A DNA stretch of 64,000 nucleotides, taken from Symbiodinium natans (taxonomy: Eukaryota; Sar; Dinophyceae; Suessiales; Symbiodiniaceae). This document shows, in pieces, positions 20,456 to 30,665 of the stretch. The notes under the pieces were generated by a model. That model made no database searches, had not been told where the DNA came from, and was given only the letters and a program-made list of their open reading frames with translations. The stretch is taken from positions 853,815 to 917,814 of the forward strand of contig CAJNDS010001446.1 of the NCBI GenBank assembly GCA_905221605.1, written 5' to 3'. How positions within the stretch are numbered: the stretch's first letter is position 1; the number at the start of each line of letters is the position of its first letter. The translations under genes and the position numbers were made by a program.

Positions 20456-21301
20456 AGCCAATCAGGTCTTCATGCTCGACCAGCACTCCCTTTCCATTTA
20501 CAAGGCCAGGTGCCCTCCACTTTGTCATAGTTGGGTACCATTTTATATTTTTTCAAGCTTTAAGGGTACTTAAACCCTGTAAGGAATAAAAGGTTTTTTT
20601 TTTTAATATTGTCCCGACCATGAACTAGTCCAGAGCGTGCTGCGGATCTGCGTCGCGTGTTCCGTGCAGTGCAAGGGGCTTTGGGTCCAAGAGAGTTCAG
20701 GGGTTCGGGTTTATCTGAAACCCTAAACCACCCTCCTTAACTAGATAGGCCCTTGAGACATTTATACTTTCCCTTATTGAGTTTAACACCAGAGGATCAT
20801 ATTTAGGAATCTTTTTCAGAGGGTTTTAAGGGCCATCTTAGTTAACGGTAGGCACCTGGGGATCTCCCCTTTTGCCCTGAAAATCGCGGATGCTCGAGCA
20901 TGGCAGCTTCTAAATTCGCAAGCCTAGAATTTGGGGAGCGGAAGGGGCGTCCCTACAACTGGAGCCTTCTACGGGTTGATTCAGGCTTTCGGGGTGTATA
21001 GGGCTACAGCTTAAAGGGTAGTTCTATTGCACATTTTACTCGGAGAGTGACAACTACAACCACCTCACCCCCCCCCCATGCTCGCTCCAAATCATCCTGC
21101 ACCCCAAACAGACCTAAACCCTCAGCCTAATTGTGAAAAGGGGGGGGGGGGGGGGGGTGCCCCAACACTTCTACATTCATGCTGACGTCAGCTGCACCCA
21201 ACGGCACGCAAGTCAATGACACTTGCCTCCAGGAAATGTTTGTCGTGGCCGTGGAGCAGAATGTCCCCCTAGCCATCAACATGCAGGCCTTGCAATCCTG
21301 A
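20456..21301 (+). CDS. Three-exon 3' end of an unknown gene
   Basis: Proposed exons are 20456-20509 (ANQVFMLDQHSLSIYKA), 20629-20702 (PERAADLRRVFRAVQGALGP, then REFR) and 21192-21301 (APNGTQVNDTCLQEMFVVAV, then a TGA at 21299-21301). Intron 1 is 20510-20628, GT-AG: AG+T gives Ser and the frame continues. Intron 2 is 20703-21191, GT-AG: G+CT gives Ala and the frame continues. Intron 1 is homologous to the catalase-gene intron at 49257-49359. Intron 2 holds a family C element and a G17 run. No domain was recognised and the upstream exons are unknown. Confidence 0.5.
20510..20628 (+). mobile_element. Introner-like element (copy 1) acting as an intron
   Basis: Shares CATAGTTGG(G/T)TACCAT near its 5' part and the 3' words AGGAATAAA, TTTTAATATTGTCCC and ACCATGAACTAG with the intron at 49257-49359. 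Begins GTGCCC after GGCCAG and ends ACTAG. AACCATGAACTA near the right end resembles the reverse complement of TAGTTGGTTA near the left end, suggesting short imperfect terminal inverted repeats. Confidence 0.65.
20741..20841. mobile_element. Family C hairpin element
   Basis: CTAGATAGGCCCTTGAGACA on the left, TTAAGGGCCATCTTAG on the right. The core AGAGGATCATATTTAGGAAT matches the copies at 24027 and 43950. It lies inside intron 2 of the three-exon unit. Confidence 0.72.
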
Positions 21302-21417
21302 TTTTGGGGGTTTCGGGAACCCCTAACCGTGAACCCCAGGCGGCCGCCCTCTTCCTCAAGCTCTGACCTAACCTGCTGAATCCTAGCCCTGGTTGAGTCC
21401 TAAACATCCCTACTATC

Positions 21418-21536
21418 GCTTAAGACCCCCCTAAAAAGTGAAAGATATTCTTCCTTAAAAGTGTACTTACATATATATATATATGTGTATACATATATAT
21501 ATATGTATATGTTTTTTTTTGGGGGGGGTCTTCGGC
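21418..21536. mobile_element. Family B hairpin element with a TA-rich insertion
   Basis: CGCTTAAGACCCCCCTAAAA on the left, GGGGGGGGTCTTCGGC on the right. The core GATATTCTTCCTTAAAAGTG is interrupted by TATATATA/TGTATA repeats. Confidence 0.6.
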
Positions 21537-21601
21537 ACATAGTAGATACGTGATGCATCGGAGCTTGGTTTCCAAAAATCGCTTCGAAAGCGGGTCAACT
21601 C

Positions 21602-21687
21602 TTGGAGCAGGGTTTAGGGTTTAGGGTTTAGGGTGTAGGGTGTAGGGTTTAGGGTTTAGGGTTTAGGGTTTACGGTTTAGGGTTACT
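21602..21687 (+). repeat. TTTAGGG array
   Basis: About eleven telomere-type units with two GTGTAGG variants. Confidence 0.88.
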
Positions 21688-21928
21688 AGCTCAGCCCGAA
21701 ACCAAAGCGGCCGACATTCAAGCCGGGACCCAAATGTGGTCTCAATAATCCCTATACCTTGAACTTGAGTCCCTGAGTCCTGCAAAGCCTACTAGGAATT
21801 CTGTGTGCATTTCTGGGTGGTCGACTTTTCCTGTTCTTGGAAGGTTTGGAGTTAGTGTTTGGGGCCCTAAACCCTGAACCCTAAACCCTAAACCCTTTAG
21901 GGTTTATAAGATGGCTTAGCGTTCAGAG

Positions 21929-22005
21929 GTCATCGAGGCAGTCGACGGCGTGGTGCAGGACCACTTCGGGGCAGCGGTATCGGCCAGCCTTGACCAGATC
22001 GTTGG
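21929..22005 (+). CDS. Exon-like island, product unknown
   Basis: After TTCAGAG the frame reads VIEAVDGVVQDHFGAAVSAS, then LDQIV, and ends GTT GG|GTTTAG. CCCTAAA repeats lie left (21868-21897) and TTTAGGG repeats begin at the right border. Amphipathic, helix-like. Confidence 0.48.
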
Positions 22006-22552
22006 GTTTAGGGTTCAGCGCTCAGGGTTTAGGGTTTCGGGTTTAGAGTGTAGGGTTCACGGTTTAGGGTTTACGTTCGTTTTAGGATTAGCTTTGGGTT
22101 GCAATGGTTTTGAGTTTATAGGCCTTAGGAGTTTGAATTTGCTTTGGGTTCTTAGTAGGGAGATGTTTCGCGTGTGTGTCGCAGGCGAGACATTTTTCGG
22201 TGCAAATAGCATGCCGTTTCGAAGTACCCTTAATAGCTGAGGGCACAAGATTTTGGGGCCGATATTCTAGATCAACTACGAGAGCGGCATTGACTGGGTC
22301 TGGACAAGCGCTGCTGCTCCCTGGGGCGAGCGACAACGATGCACAGAAGCACTGGGAGGTGGGTCAAGTTTCCAGGAAGACGCTACAAACTCCATGAGCC
22401 TTGTGAACCTTGTAAATCCTACAGTGCCCTATAAGCACAAACCCTACAAGCTCCAAAAACCCTATGTACACCGTACACCGCATAAACCCCTAAACACCCT
22501 AAGTACTCGGGTAAAACCCTAAAAGCCCTATAAACCCCCGAAACCTTGCAAG

Positions 22553-22628
22553 TCTGAACACCGGGGCCTCTCGAGCAACGTCGCAGGATTTCTGCGCCGC
22601 CCGCCGCCAGCACGAAGGCGGGATTCTG
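22553..22628 (+). CDS. Exon-like island, product unknown
   Basis: After CTTGCAAG the frame reads LNTGASRATSQDFCAARRQH, then EGGIL, ending CTG|GTTTAG. CCCTA-rich sequence lies left and TTTTAGGG repeats right. Product unknown. Confidence 0.4.
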
Positions 22629-23082
22629 GTTTAGGTTTTAGGGTTTTGGGCTTAGGGTGTTTTAGGCTTTAGGTGGGCTGATGAAGGCATACGGCTGAGG
22701 GAATGAGCAGGGCGCAAGTCTTTCAGAGGCGTTTCATGAAAAGAGGGATGCTAGAATTAGAGCTGCCTATTCAATCCTTGTAAGTAGCGCACCTTAAACT
22801 ACATATGTGCTCGGCTCTTTAAGCTGATGCCAACTTCAGGGTTTGTTCTGTTGGTAGCCCGATGGTACCCTTTCCCCGATGTTTGGTTCAAGGGCTCCCT
22901 GATAAAGTAGCCAAGCAACAACAGGGTACCCGTATTGTAAGATGGTTACGGGGTTGCCAAGGAAAGGTTCCCTCCTTCCCATAGCAAGGGCCCGAAAGTA
23001 TCTTCTGTGGGCTTGGGACGTCGCGTTGACGGCTTACGCTTGACAGATAGAATCTCCAGGTGTGGGGGTGTGTTCGAACATA

Positions 23083-23194
23083 CCCCAGGTCTTCCAAAAC
23101 CCCTTAATTAAGGAAGATACCCTAATTTATACTAAGGATCCTTTTCATGAATTAGGGTATATTCCTTTCTTAAGGGGTTTTGGAAGATCTGGGT
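23083..23194. mobile_element. Family F hairpin element (near-perfect palindrome)
   Basis: CCAGGTCTTCCAAAACCCCT at the left is inverted at the right as AGGGGTTTTGGAAGATCTGG. The inner arms GATACCCTAATT and AATTAGGGTATA are also inverted. Nearly the whole 110 bp can fold as one hairpin. Confidence 0.78.
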
Positions 23195-23891
23195 AATCCC
23201 ATTGTTCCGCTCCGTGGCTCTGTGCAGTGTAAGCTTCGACACACGATGACCGCCTTACTTCCAAAGCCATGCATACATGTGGACGGCCCGAAGGTGTGAA
23301 AAAACCTAGCCTTGCTAGAAGGTTTAGGTGTTCTGTAGGTAGGCTTTTCAGTTCCCAGTCACCAGCTAAAGCCATAGTTCCCCTACTGAGGACCCCACTT
23401 TTTCCTTACCTGCAAGAATCGAGGCATGCAAGCCATGACCCCCAAAAAGCGGAGGCCGCCAAATGGGTTACCTGGACCCACGGCAGTTTCCAGAGGGGCG
23501 TGGGCCACAGAGTTGAGTTTGGGGTTCCAAGGTCTGCGCTTTTTTCGAAGCTGAAGTGACTCGGAATGCATACAAAAGGTATCTGTGAACGACAGTATTG
23601 CAAGATCCCATAAGGAGAGTTGCGGACTTGCCGGTTTCAGACAACCCCTCCGCTTCCCTTCCCAAAAAAGCAAAGGCGAGTCATACTCAAAACCCTAGGT
23701 CCTCAACCCTCAACCCGAAACCCTAAACCCTAAGCCCTAAACCCTAAACCCCTGAATCACCTGAATCCCCTACCCTAAGCTCCGGGGTGTTTGTTGTCAA
23801 CTGCGGGGTCTCCTCGGACGGCCCCAAATTCATGCCTGGAGGTTCGAGGGTGGTCAAAATTGGGAAGGGGGTTTCCGAAAATACTTCCATT
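23195..23891. other. No gene recognised
   Basis: Several overlapping open frames lie on both strands (23269-23673) with no domain. A CCCTAAA run lies at 23717-23752. Confidence 0.45.
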
Positions 23892-23987
23892 TGCTTAAGA
23901 ACCCCCCAAAAAATAGAAAAAAATATGCTTCCTGATACGGGCAATATAGGGATTATTGGTTTTTAGATTTTTTGGGGGTTCTTCAGC
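23892..23987. mobile_element. Family B hairpin element (best copy)
   Basis: TGCTTAAGAACCCCCCAAAA and TTTTTTGGGGGTTCTTCAGC form clear terminal inverted repeats. The core includes GGCAATATAGGGATTATTGG. Confidence 0.78.
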
Positions 23988-24026
23988 AAAGAGTAGAAAA
24001 TAGGGGTGCCTGTTGTGGGGGGTTCG

Positions 24027-24124
24027 CTAGGTAGGCCCTTGGGATATTTAACATTTTGCCCTTGTTGGGTTTAAGAGGGTCATATTTAGGAATATTTTTC
24101 AGAGGGTCTTAAGGGCCATCCTAG
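24027..24124. mobile_element. Family C hairpin element (best copy)
   Basis: CTAGGTAGGCCCTTGGGATA on the left and TCTTAAGGGCCATCCTAG on the right are inverted. The core is CCCTTGTTGGGTTTAAGAGG and TCATATTTAGGAATATTTTT. Confidence 0.78.
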
Positions 24125-25002
24125 TACACATGGTGGGGATTGTTAATATAGCAGTTTTGAGGAATGAAGGGCGGGTGGGGTCCCCTATTTTGGGGTTCAG
24201 AGGCTGCTTGTAGGTTCACGGACGACTGCCTTGCCGAGTCCTACGACGCTTTTAACCCGGGGCTCCCCAAAACGACGCCTCCGGACCCCAAACCCGAAAC
24301 CCCCTAAACTTCCCAACATGGTCGTTTCTACAAAGGGCTTACGTAAGGTACAGGGATTTCATGGTCCCCTTGTGTTTTTTGTGTGGCTTCAGGGTTCTAA
24401 GTTGTCAGGGTTTCAGGGGTTCGGTGCGCAACGTCCGCCCAGGTCGGATTTGTGGGTCCAGTGCCCTGGCGCTTCAGGGCGACAACAGGGTTCAGGGTCC
24501 CAAGGTCTCGAAGGCACCCGAACCCGAATGTAGTTTAGGATCTTTGGGCTGGGCATCCGGGGTCTATTTCGTTTCAAGGGCTTTCATCCAAGGCGGCGGC
24601 TTTTAGGCTGTAAGCATAGGATCTGGTGTTGCTTCCAGGGTCTACACATGGGCCCGCATGGACCCCGAAGCACTAAACACCGAAGCCCACACTCCAATCT
24701 CGTCCCTGGCAGGTACAGAGAAAGAGAACATGTGCGGCTGATGTGGATGTCGGATCCTCTAAAGCGCCGGGTGTTCATGTGTTTTTAATCTCGCAGCCAA
24801 AGAAGAGTAGCCAAAGTCGAAACCCCAGGCCCTATGCCCCAACCCTTCAAACTCCGAATGGAGCTCCATGGAAGAGATCAGGGCTAGTACCTGGCCGAAA
24901 ACCCTCCACGATGAACTGTACACTGTACATCACACTCCAGCCTGAAACCCCAAGTCAATTCAATCTGCTTAGGCAAGTCCCCTTGCCAAAAAGGATTCAA
25001 CA

Positions 25003-25041
<39 letters not shown>

Positions 25042-25459
25042 GGAGGGAGAGAGAGAGAGAGGGGAGCGGCCCTGCTTCCTGAGCGACACCTGAAGCCTTC
25101 AACAGCTACAGGGTAAACTCGCCCTAACGCCTAAAACCCCACAACGAGTTTTTGCCAAGGCCTGCGGACCCTCAGTTTCAGCCCTCAACCCTAAAACCCA
25201 AGAGCCTGAAAGCGTCAAAACCCTCAAGCCTGTATGCCCTATATAGAAATATCGGCATAAATAAGTATCAAAAACACGAACAAAAAATTAAGTAAATAAA
25301 AAATAAAGAAGTATATATATATATATATATATATATAACCCTAAGGCCCTGAATCCTAAAGATGCCCCGAGGTCGACCATGGCCAAGGTGTTTGAGATTC
25401 GATTACTCCATCTGTGGGAATGCAGGCGGGCGTACGGCTTCGGCGATCATCGGCGGGTT
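24125..25459. other. No gene recognised; GA and TA microsatellites
   Basis: A GAGAGA run at about 25004-25062 and a TATATA run at about 25313-25336. Open frames in 24231-25093 lack domains. Confidence 0.5.
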
Positions 25460-25563
25460 CCCAAAGAGCCCAATACCCCATAAAACAGGAATATACCTTA
25501 AATAAGGGAAAAACCTGAAATCCTATTGCTAATCCGCATTTAAGGGGTATTGGGCTCTTCGGG
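25460..25563. mobile_element. Family G hairpin element
   Basis: CCCAAAGAGCCCAATACCCC on the left is inverted on the right as GGGGTATTGGGCTCTTCGGG. Single copy in this window. Confidence 0.7.
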
Positions 25564-25920
25564 TTTAAGGTAGCGGCGTTCTAGACCCCAAGCCCTGACA
25601 GCAAGTACCCACACCCTGAACCCTTTGGATAAATCGCCAGGGCAAGGCTGCCATACAGTCCTACCCATCCCTTTATAAAGTAACGAACCCCCCAAAAGAG
25701 TGCTCTTATTATTATATAGTTACTGTCTACCAAGCCTTTCAGCCTCCAGGACCTAGAGGGGGCTCTTCTTCCATTTTGTTGGGGTTGGGTTCCCCTTTAT
25801 CCAGGAGTTTCTACTCAAAAGCAAGCCCTCAGAACAGGAGCGCCAAGCCCTATATGCCCCCAAAGCTACCTTCTGCCCAAGATGCCTCGCAGCCTGAAGC
25901 CCTCAAACCCTACCCCTGAA

Positions 25921-26015
25921 AACCCTACACCCTAAACCCTAAACCCTGTACCCTAAACCCTAAACCCTAAACCCTAAACCCTAAACCCTAAACCCTAAAC
26001 CCTAAACCCTAAACA
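25921..26015 (-). repeat. CCCTAAA array
   Basis: About twelve telomere-type units, C-rich strand on +, just left of an exon-like island. Confidence 0.9.
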
Positions 26016-26044
26016 CCTCAACCGACAAGACCCCTCAAACCCAG

Positions 26045-26135
26045 GCACGGAGCCGAGGAGCGCGAGGCTGCGCGCCAGGCATCGCTGCGTGCAGCCATGG
26101 CCCGGGCACCCCGGGGGGCGTGGAGGGGGAGGAGG
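26045..26135 (+). CDS. Exon-like island, product unknown
   Basis: After ACCCAG the frame reads HGAEEREAARQASLRAAMAR, then APRGAW, ending GAGG|GTTTGT. Bracketed by CCCTAAA (left) and GGTTTGCAGG/TTTAGGG repeats (right, to about 26232). Ala/Arg/Glu-rich, coiled-coil-like. Confidence 0.38.
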
Positions 26136-26773
26136 GTTTGTAGGAGTTTCGAGGGGTTTGCAGGGGTTTGCAGGGGTTTAGGGTTTAGGGTTTAGGGTTT
26201 AGGAGTTGGGGTTTAGGGGTTAGGGGTTAGGGGTTTGTAGGGACTTGTAGGAACTTGTGGGGGTTTTGTAGTGTTTGTGGAGTGTAGGGTTGAGGGTGTG
26301 AGGTTTGGGGTTTGAGGGACTGGTGCCTGTTCGGGCGGCCTACCGCTTTGCAAGCTCCCTGGACATCTGTACGCTTCAGGGTTGAGGCTTTAGGATATAT
26401 GGAGGATTGTAGTATATTCGGCTCTTTGTATATCTGCCCTGAACTCCCTCCCCCCACCACTAATAACCTCCCCCAAATACCACCATCCGCATGTGTGGTG
26501 TGTAAGGTATATATATATATATGTATATATATATAGATGGTAGCACATATATCTATGTAATCATACACGCGCCGCAAACACGTGTTTGGAAAAGGTTACT
26601 GAACACATATGTGCATGCTTTGTTCAGTTGTCATGCAAATTGACTTGTAACGTCATGCACGTCCGCCTCTACCTACCTATGCCTATAGTTTTGTATCTTT
26701 GTATTTCTACCCTCTCCCAGAAACCCTAAAGTCTAGGCCCTAAACCCTAAACCCACAAGGTCTTTTCTGGTAG

Positions 26774-26843
26774 GCTTAGGGAGCCCTAAGGAGCTTCTGG
26801 CCCTGGAAGACAAGGAGCAAGCAAAGGCCGGTCAGGGCGTGTG
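26774..26843 (+). CDS. Exon-like island, product unknown
   Basis: After CTGGTAG the frame reads LGSPKELLALEDKEQAKAGQ, then GV, ending TG|GTTTAG. Left flank CCCTAAA (26735-26753), right flank TTTAGGG-like. Charged helix-like composition. Confidence 0.42.
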
Positions 26844-27150
26844 GTTTAGGGTTAAGGGTGTAGGTTTTGGGTTTCGGGTTTAGGGTTTTGGTTTAGGGCC
26901 TGACGAGGATCCCCAGTGGTACCTTTTTCTGTCCCTTTTTGTTGCTAGGGTAAGGGTTTCCCTTATAAGCACCATGAAGAACCAAAACCTCCTTTTCCCT
27001 CAGGCCGCAAGGCTGGAAGTGACTCAAAGGGGGGATGCAGTTCTTCTTGGTTTAGATCCCTCAGCCCTATGCCCGAACCCCTAAACCCTACACCCTAAAC
27101 CCTCAACCCTCAACCCTCAACCCCTACACTGCCGAAAATTCTGCCGCCAG

Positions 27151-27234
27151 GCGTCCAAGAAGGGCGGCCAGGCTCCGCAAGCTGCGGCCGAGCAGACGAA
27201 TGGCACCAAGGAGACCCGACGCCACCTCGCTCGG
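27151..27234 (+). CDS. Exon-like island, 28 codons, product unknown
   Basis: After CCGCCAG the frame reads ASKKGGQAPQAAAEQTNGTK, then ETRRHLAR, ending CGG|GTTTAG exactly at a 15-unit TTTAGGG array. The left flank is a CCCTAAA/CCCTCAA run. It is phase 0 at both ends. Confidence 0.47.
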
Positions 27235-27340
27235 GTTTAGGGTTTAGGGTTTAGGGTTTAGGGTTTAGGGTTTAGGGTTTAGGGTTTAGGGTTTAGGGTT
27301 TAGGGTTTAGGGTTTAGGGTTTAGGGTTTAGGGTTTAGGG
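27235..27340 (+). repeat. TTTAGGG array starting at an exon border
   Basis: About fifteen perfect units; the first GTTTAG coincides with the proposed 5' splice site of the island to its left. Confidence 0.95.
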
Positions 27341-27712
27341 CTTGTACGCCACCTCTTAGAGAGGTAAAGAGGATTGTGGGTTTGAGGGGTTTGTAAGGGT
27401 TTATATATTGGGGTTTATCAGGGTTTATACGTGTTGAAAAGGGGTTATAAGGGTTTATGAGGGTTTATAAGGGCTTGTTAGGGTTTATTAAGAGTACATT
27501 CGGGTTTAAGGTTTGGGGCTGAGGAGGATGTACCGTAAGAAGCCCCAATGTTCTTTGCAACAAGACTGAAAATGTTTGTGCTGTTTCGGCAATAAAAGCT
27601 CGCAGAACGGATCGACTGGGGCTCTGTGCCAGTTTGAGTTTAAGCTCCAAGCTACGCTCCCAAAGGCCTGCACCTTCTGAAGCAAAGGGCTTTCCCAAAT
27701 ACATATCCCTCT

Positions 27713-27842
27713 AAACCCTAAACCCTAGACCATAAACCCTAAACCCTAAACCCTAAACCCTAAACCCTAAACCCTAAACCCTAAACCCTAAACCCTAAAC
27801 CCTAAACCCTAAACCCTAAACCCTAAACCCTAAACCCTAAAC
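27713..27842 (-). repeat. CCCTAAA array
   Basis: About eighteen units, nearly perfect, C-rich on +. Forms a potential inverted pair with the TTTAGGG array at 27978-28106, enclosing the island at 27866-27944. Confidence 0.95.
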
Positions 27843-27865
27843 CTCAACGTTTTGAGCTGGGGCAG

Positions 27866-27944
27866 CCCGGCATGGAAGCGCAAATGCGCACCAAGCTTCC
27901 TTGAAGCTGCCTGGGACTCCAAATCCAAAGCCCATGAAGGCTAC
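27866..27944 (+). CDS. Exon-like island between opposed telomere-type arrays
   Basis: After GGGGCAG the frame reads PAWKRKCAPSFLEAAWDSKS, then KAHEGY, ending TAC|GTAATA, a good GT donor. CCCTAAA (18 units) ends 24 bp to the left and TTTAGGG (18 units) begins 33 bp to the right. No domain recognised. Confidence 0.47.
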
Positions 27945-27977
27945 GTAATATGAAGAGTGCATGCACTCGCAGTTCGA

Positions 27978-28106
27978 AGGGTTTAGGGTTTAGGGTTTAG
28001 GGTTTAGGGTTTAGGGTTTAGGGTTTAGGGTTTAGGGTTTAGGGTTTAGGGTTTAGGGTTTAGGGTTTAGGGTTTAGGGTTTAGGGTTTAGGGTTTAGGG
28101 TTTAGG
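27978..28106 (+). repeat. TTTAGGG array
   Basis: About eighteen perfect units, G-rich on +. Confidence 0.95.
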
Positions 28107-28708
28107 TGGGGGGGTTCGGGGTTGAGGACTTTTGGGGTTCAGTTGTGTTTGTACTGCTGGCAGGCTTTAAGGTTTGTTCTGAATTAGGTTTTGAGCCTTT
28201 TGCTTTTGGGTTTACAGTTGAGGCTTTGCTTAGAAGGTCTATGCCCCTAAAGCCCGAAACAATTCCAAGCCCAACACTGTCCCCTGTACCCCCCACTCTA
28301 AGCTTCAGAACCGCCCCAGCCTAAGCCCCCATGCCCTCTACACTCTAACCCCTAATTGGCCTTTACGGGTTTTGGCGCCCGGCTTTAGTTCTTTACTTTT
28401 GTGCTTCTGGAACGTAGGATGCATCCCTAAGCCCTAAGCCCTGACTTCTGCAGCACCCCGCCCTACGCCTGGCCCTGAACCCCAAGTGCACCCAAGAGCC
28501 CAGAGCCCGAAAGCCGCCAGCCGCAGGAGCGCCGAAAGAGACAAAGGCAAAGAAAGAAAGAGGCGGCTAGCAGCCTAGCAGGGGTTGGAGTTTTCGGGTT
28601 TTGGGGTGCAGGGTTTAGGGTTTCGGGTTTTGGGGTTCAGGATTGGGCTCAGAGTGTTAGAGGGTCGAGGGGTATACTGCGAGTTGTTTTAGCTAGTGCT
28701 GGCAAACC
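28107..28708. other. No gene assigned
   Basis: Contains a GC-rich, Glu/Arg/Lys-coding stretch (about 28495-28575) that may be an exon, followed by GGGTTTTGGGG-like repeats. The frame could not be fixed. Confidence 0.4.
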
Positions 28709-28927
28709 GTGAGCCTGTACCAAAATGCTCCAAGCAAATCCCTCTACGGCGTGGCTATCGAGTGTTCACACAAAGCCCAGCAGAAGCAGTTGGAAGCCCA
28801 AATTCTCAACCTTGAAAGAGACCAAGCCCATAATCCTCAGAGCACCAAGGCCAAAGCAGCTTCCGCCGAGCTCCTCGCCGCCGAAACAGGCGCGGAAGAG
28901 GCGCAGCGTGGCAGACGAACAGTTCAG
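28709..28927 (+). CDS. Coiled-coil-like exon, product unknown
   Basis: The frame contains AQQKQLEAQILNLERDQAHN, then KAKAASAELLAAETGAEEAQ and RGRRTVQ, ending CAG|GTTGAG. Heptad-like spacing of Leu/Ile suggests a coiled coil. The start is uncertain: the first residues may be intron. The alternative frame (KPSRSSWKPKFSTLKE) is also open but looks less protein-like. Confidence 0.42.
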
Positions 28928-29137
28928 GTTGAGGGTTTAGGGTTTAGCGTTCAGGGTTTAGGGTTTTTGGTTTGGGCCCTAGGGGTTTGGGCATTTAAGG
29001 ATGTGTTGCTGCCAAGTTCACGCTGTAGAGTTGTGTCGCTTCTATGAAGTGGTACCGCTAGCGTGAACTGGCCGCCGCTCAGCAGTCTCTTCGGCAAGAC
29101 TCTCCTCCACGCATACCTTGTCAATCAAGATGCTCTC

Positions 29138-29261
29138 CTTGAAGGCTCATGGGTAGTTACAAGTAAGATTCTAAGTACCCTCCACAAGGCTACAACCAGT
29201 TCTAACTCTCGTTACCCTACTTCTAACCCCGACTTATAACTACCCATAAACCTCCAAGTAG
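29138..29261. mobile_element. Family A hairpin element
   Basis: TTGAAGGCTCATGGGTAGTT on the left and AACTACCCATAAACCTCCAA on the right. The arms continue with ACAAGTAAGATT and GACTTATA. Confidence 0.78.
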
Positions 29262-29331
29262 CCCTAAACCCTAAACCCTATAACCCTAAACCCTCAACCC
29301 TGAACCTCCAAGTAGTCAAACCTCCACGCAG

Positions 29332-29408
29332 GGCGACCTGGATGACATTGACATAGAGTTCAAACAGCGGGTCCTGGAGCACCTCCGCATCCGGGCCGAG
29401 GAGGAGGG
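29332..29408 (+). CDS. Exon-like island, product unknown
   Basis: After CCACGCAG the frame reads GDLDDIDIEFKQRVLEHLRI, then RAEEEG. The frame may extend to 29456, where a family D element begins with TTG|GTATGT, a consensus-like donor. Strongly acidic and helix-like; among the most protein-like islands. The end is uncertain. Confidence 0.47.
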
Positions 29409-29454
29409 GGACTCTACTCCCTTTAAACCGATAAGCCCTCTAAGTTGGTATGTT

Positions 29455-29548
29455 CTACCTTATACTAACAGTCATTATAGTAGGGACTAACGTACCCCCC
29501 TATTATCATCCCTACTAGGAACTGCGAGTATGAGGGGGAACATCTCAA
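29455..29548. mobile_element. Family D hairpin element
   Basis: TTGGTATGTTCTACCTTATA on the left and GAGGGGGAACATCTCAA on the right are imperfect inverted repeats. The shared word ACTAACAGTC links it to 36374 and 39160. Confidence 0.65.
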
Positions 29549-29936
29549 CCTACGAGCCCTGTAAGCCCGAAGGACGCAGGGTTTTTTTACGCATTCAAGG
29601 TGCAGTGTCGGTCTGAGGGTTCGTTCATGCCCTTTAGAGAAGTCCCCTCCATCAGGCGCCCTAAAGCAAAACCCCGCCGGGACCAAGTCCCTGCATTCCT
29701 GAAGGGCCCAGTCCCTGAAGCCCCCCATTTCGCAGATTCAGGGTTTAGGCTTCGGGGTCTGGGGTTTAGGCTTTAGGGTTTCGGACTCAGGGTTCACTCA
29801 GAGGCATTGAAGGCTTGAGGGTGTTTGTACTTTCAACACGGAACCCGAAGCCACCCAGCAGTGGCGTTCAACTCCCCTCCCTTGGGTAAGGATTGCGGGT
29901 CTTCACAAGATGCGACTTGGGGGGGCCCCCAAGGTG

Positions 29937-29992
29937 CTTGAAGGCTCATGGGCAACTTCTAAGAGTCTACCTCTCCGTGAGCCTCCGAGTCG
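29937..29992. repeat. Short deletion derivative of family A
   Basis: GCTTGAAGGCTCATGGGCAA and CTCTCCGTGAGCCTCCGAG retain both termini of family A with little interior. Confidence 0.45.
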
Positions 29993-30084
29993 AACCCCTA
30001 AACCCTTAAGCCCCGTAAATCCCAAACTCGACTTCTTGCTGACTGCGTTACAAGAAATCTAAAAGGCACATTGGGTTTCCGCAG

Positions 30085-30166
30085 CGAGGCCAAGAAAAGC
30101 GGGGCCCAACCGCAGACGGATCGCGGCAACGCCATCCTAAAGGCATCGAGTTCACGATTTGTTCGG
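30085..30166 (+). CDS. Exon-like island, product unknown
   Basis: After TTTCCGCAG, a good acceptor with a short pyrimidine tract, the frame reads EAKKSGAQPQTDRGNAILKA, then SSSRFVR, ending CGG|GTTTCG. Left flank CCCCTAAACCCTTAA, right flank GGTTTCGGG. Polar composition. Confidence 0.45.
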
Positions 30167-30539
30167 GTTTCGGGTTCGGGGCCGTAGGCTGTTCTGAGGC
30201 TTAGGGTTTCGCGTTCAGGGTTGGAGGCATTTAGGGCTTAGAGTTCAGGGTTGACATGCTGCAATAGCTGTGTTTGGCTTCAAGGGGTACATCCTGGTTC
30301 AATGTCCCTCAAGTTCCCCCGGTTCCAGGCTGTCGCACATGATTGTGCACGCGCTTCGTGTGCATGTTGCTAGGATGCTTCGGGTGTTTGTTGTGCTGAA
30401 TGGTTTGGTGGCCACTTTGGAAGCTTTAAGAGCTTGATCTCGGATGGACGGCAGCTTTACTCTATAATCCCTAAGTACGTAGCACCCCAATCGCTGAACC
30501 CTCCGGGGAGTTCACGCTCAGCGTGTCCAGTGGCACTGG

Positions 30540-30665
30540 AATGACTGACTACAAAGGGTTCAGGGTTCAGGGTTCAGGGTTCAGGGTTCAGGTTTCAGGG
30601 TTCAGGGTTTAGGGTTTAGGGTCTAGGGTTAAGGGTTTAGGGTTTAGGGTTTAGGGTTTAGTGAC
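30540..30665 (+). repeat. GGGTTCA and GGGTTTA array
   Basis: About seven TTCAGGG units followed by TTTAGGG units. The GC-rich stretch just right of it (30670-30780) is open in several frames, so no exon is called. Confidence 0.85.
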
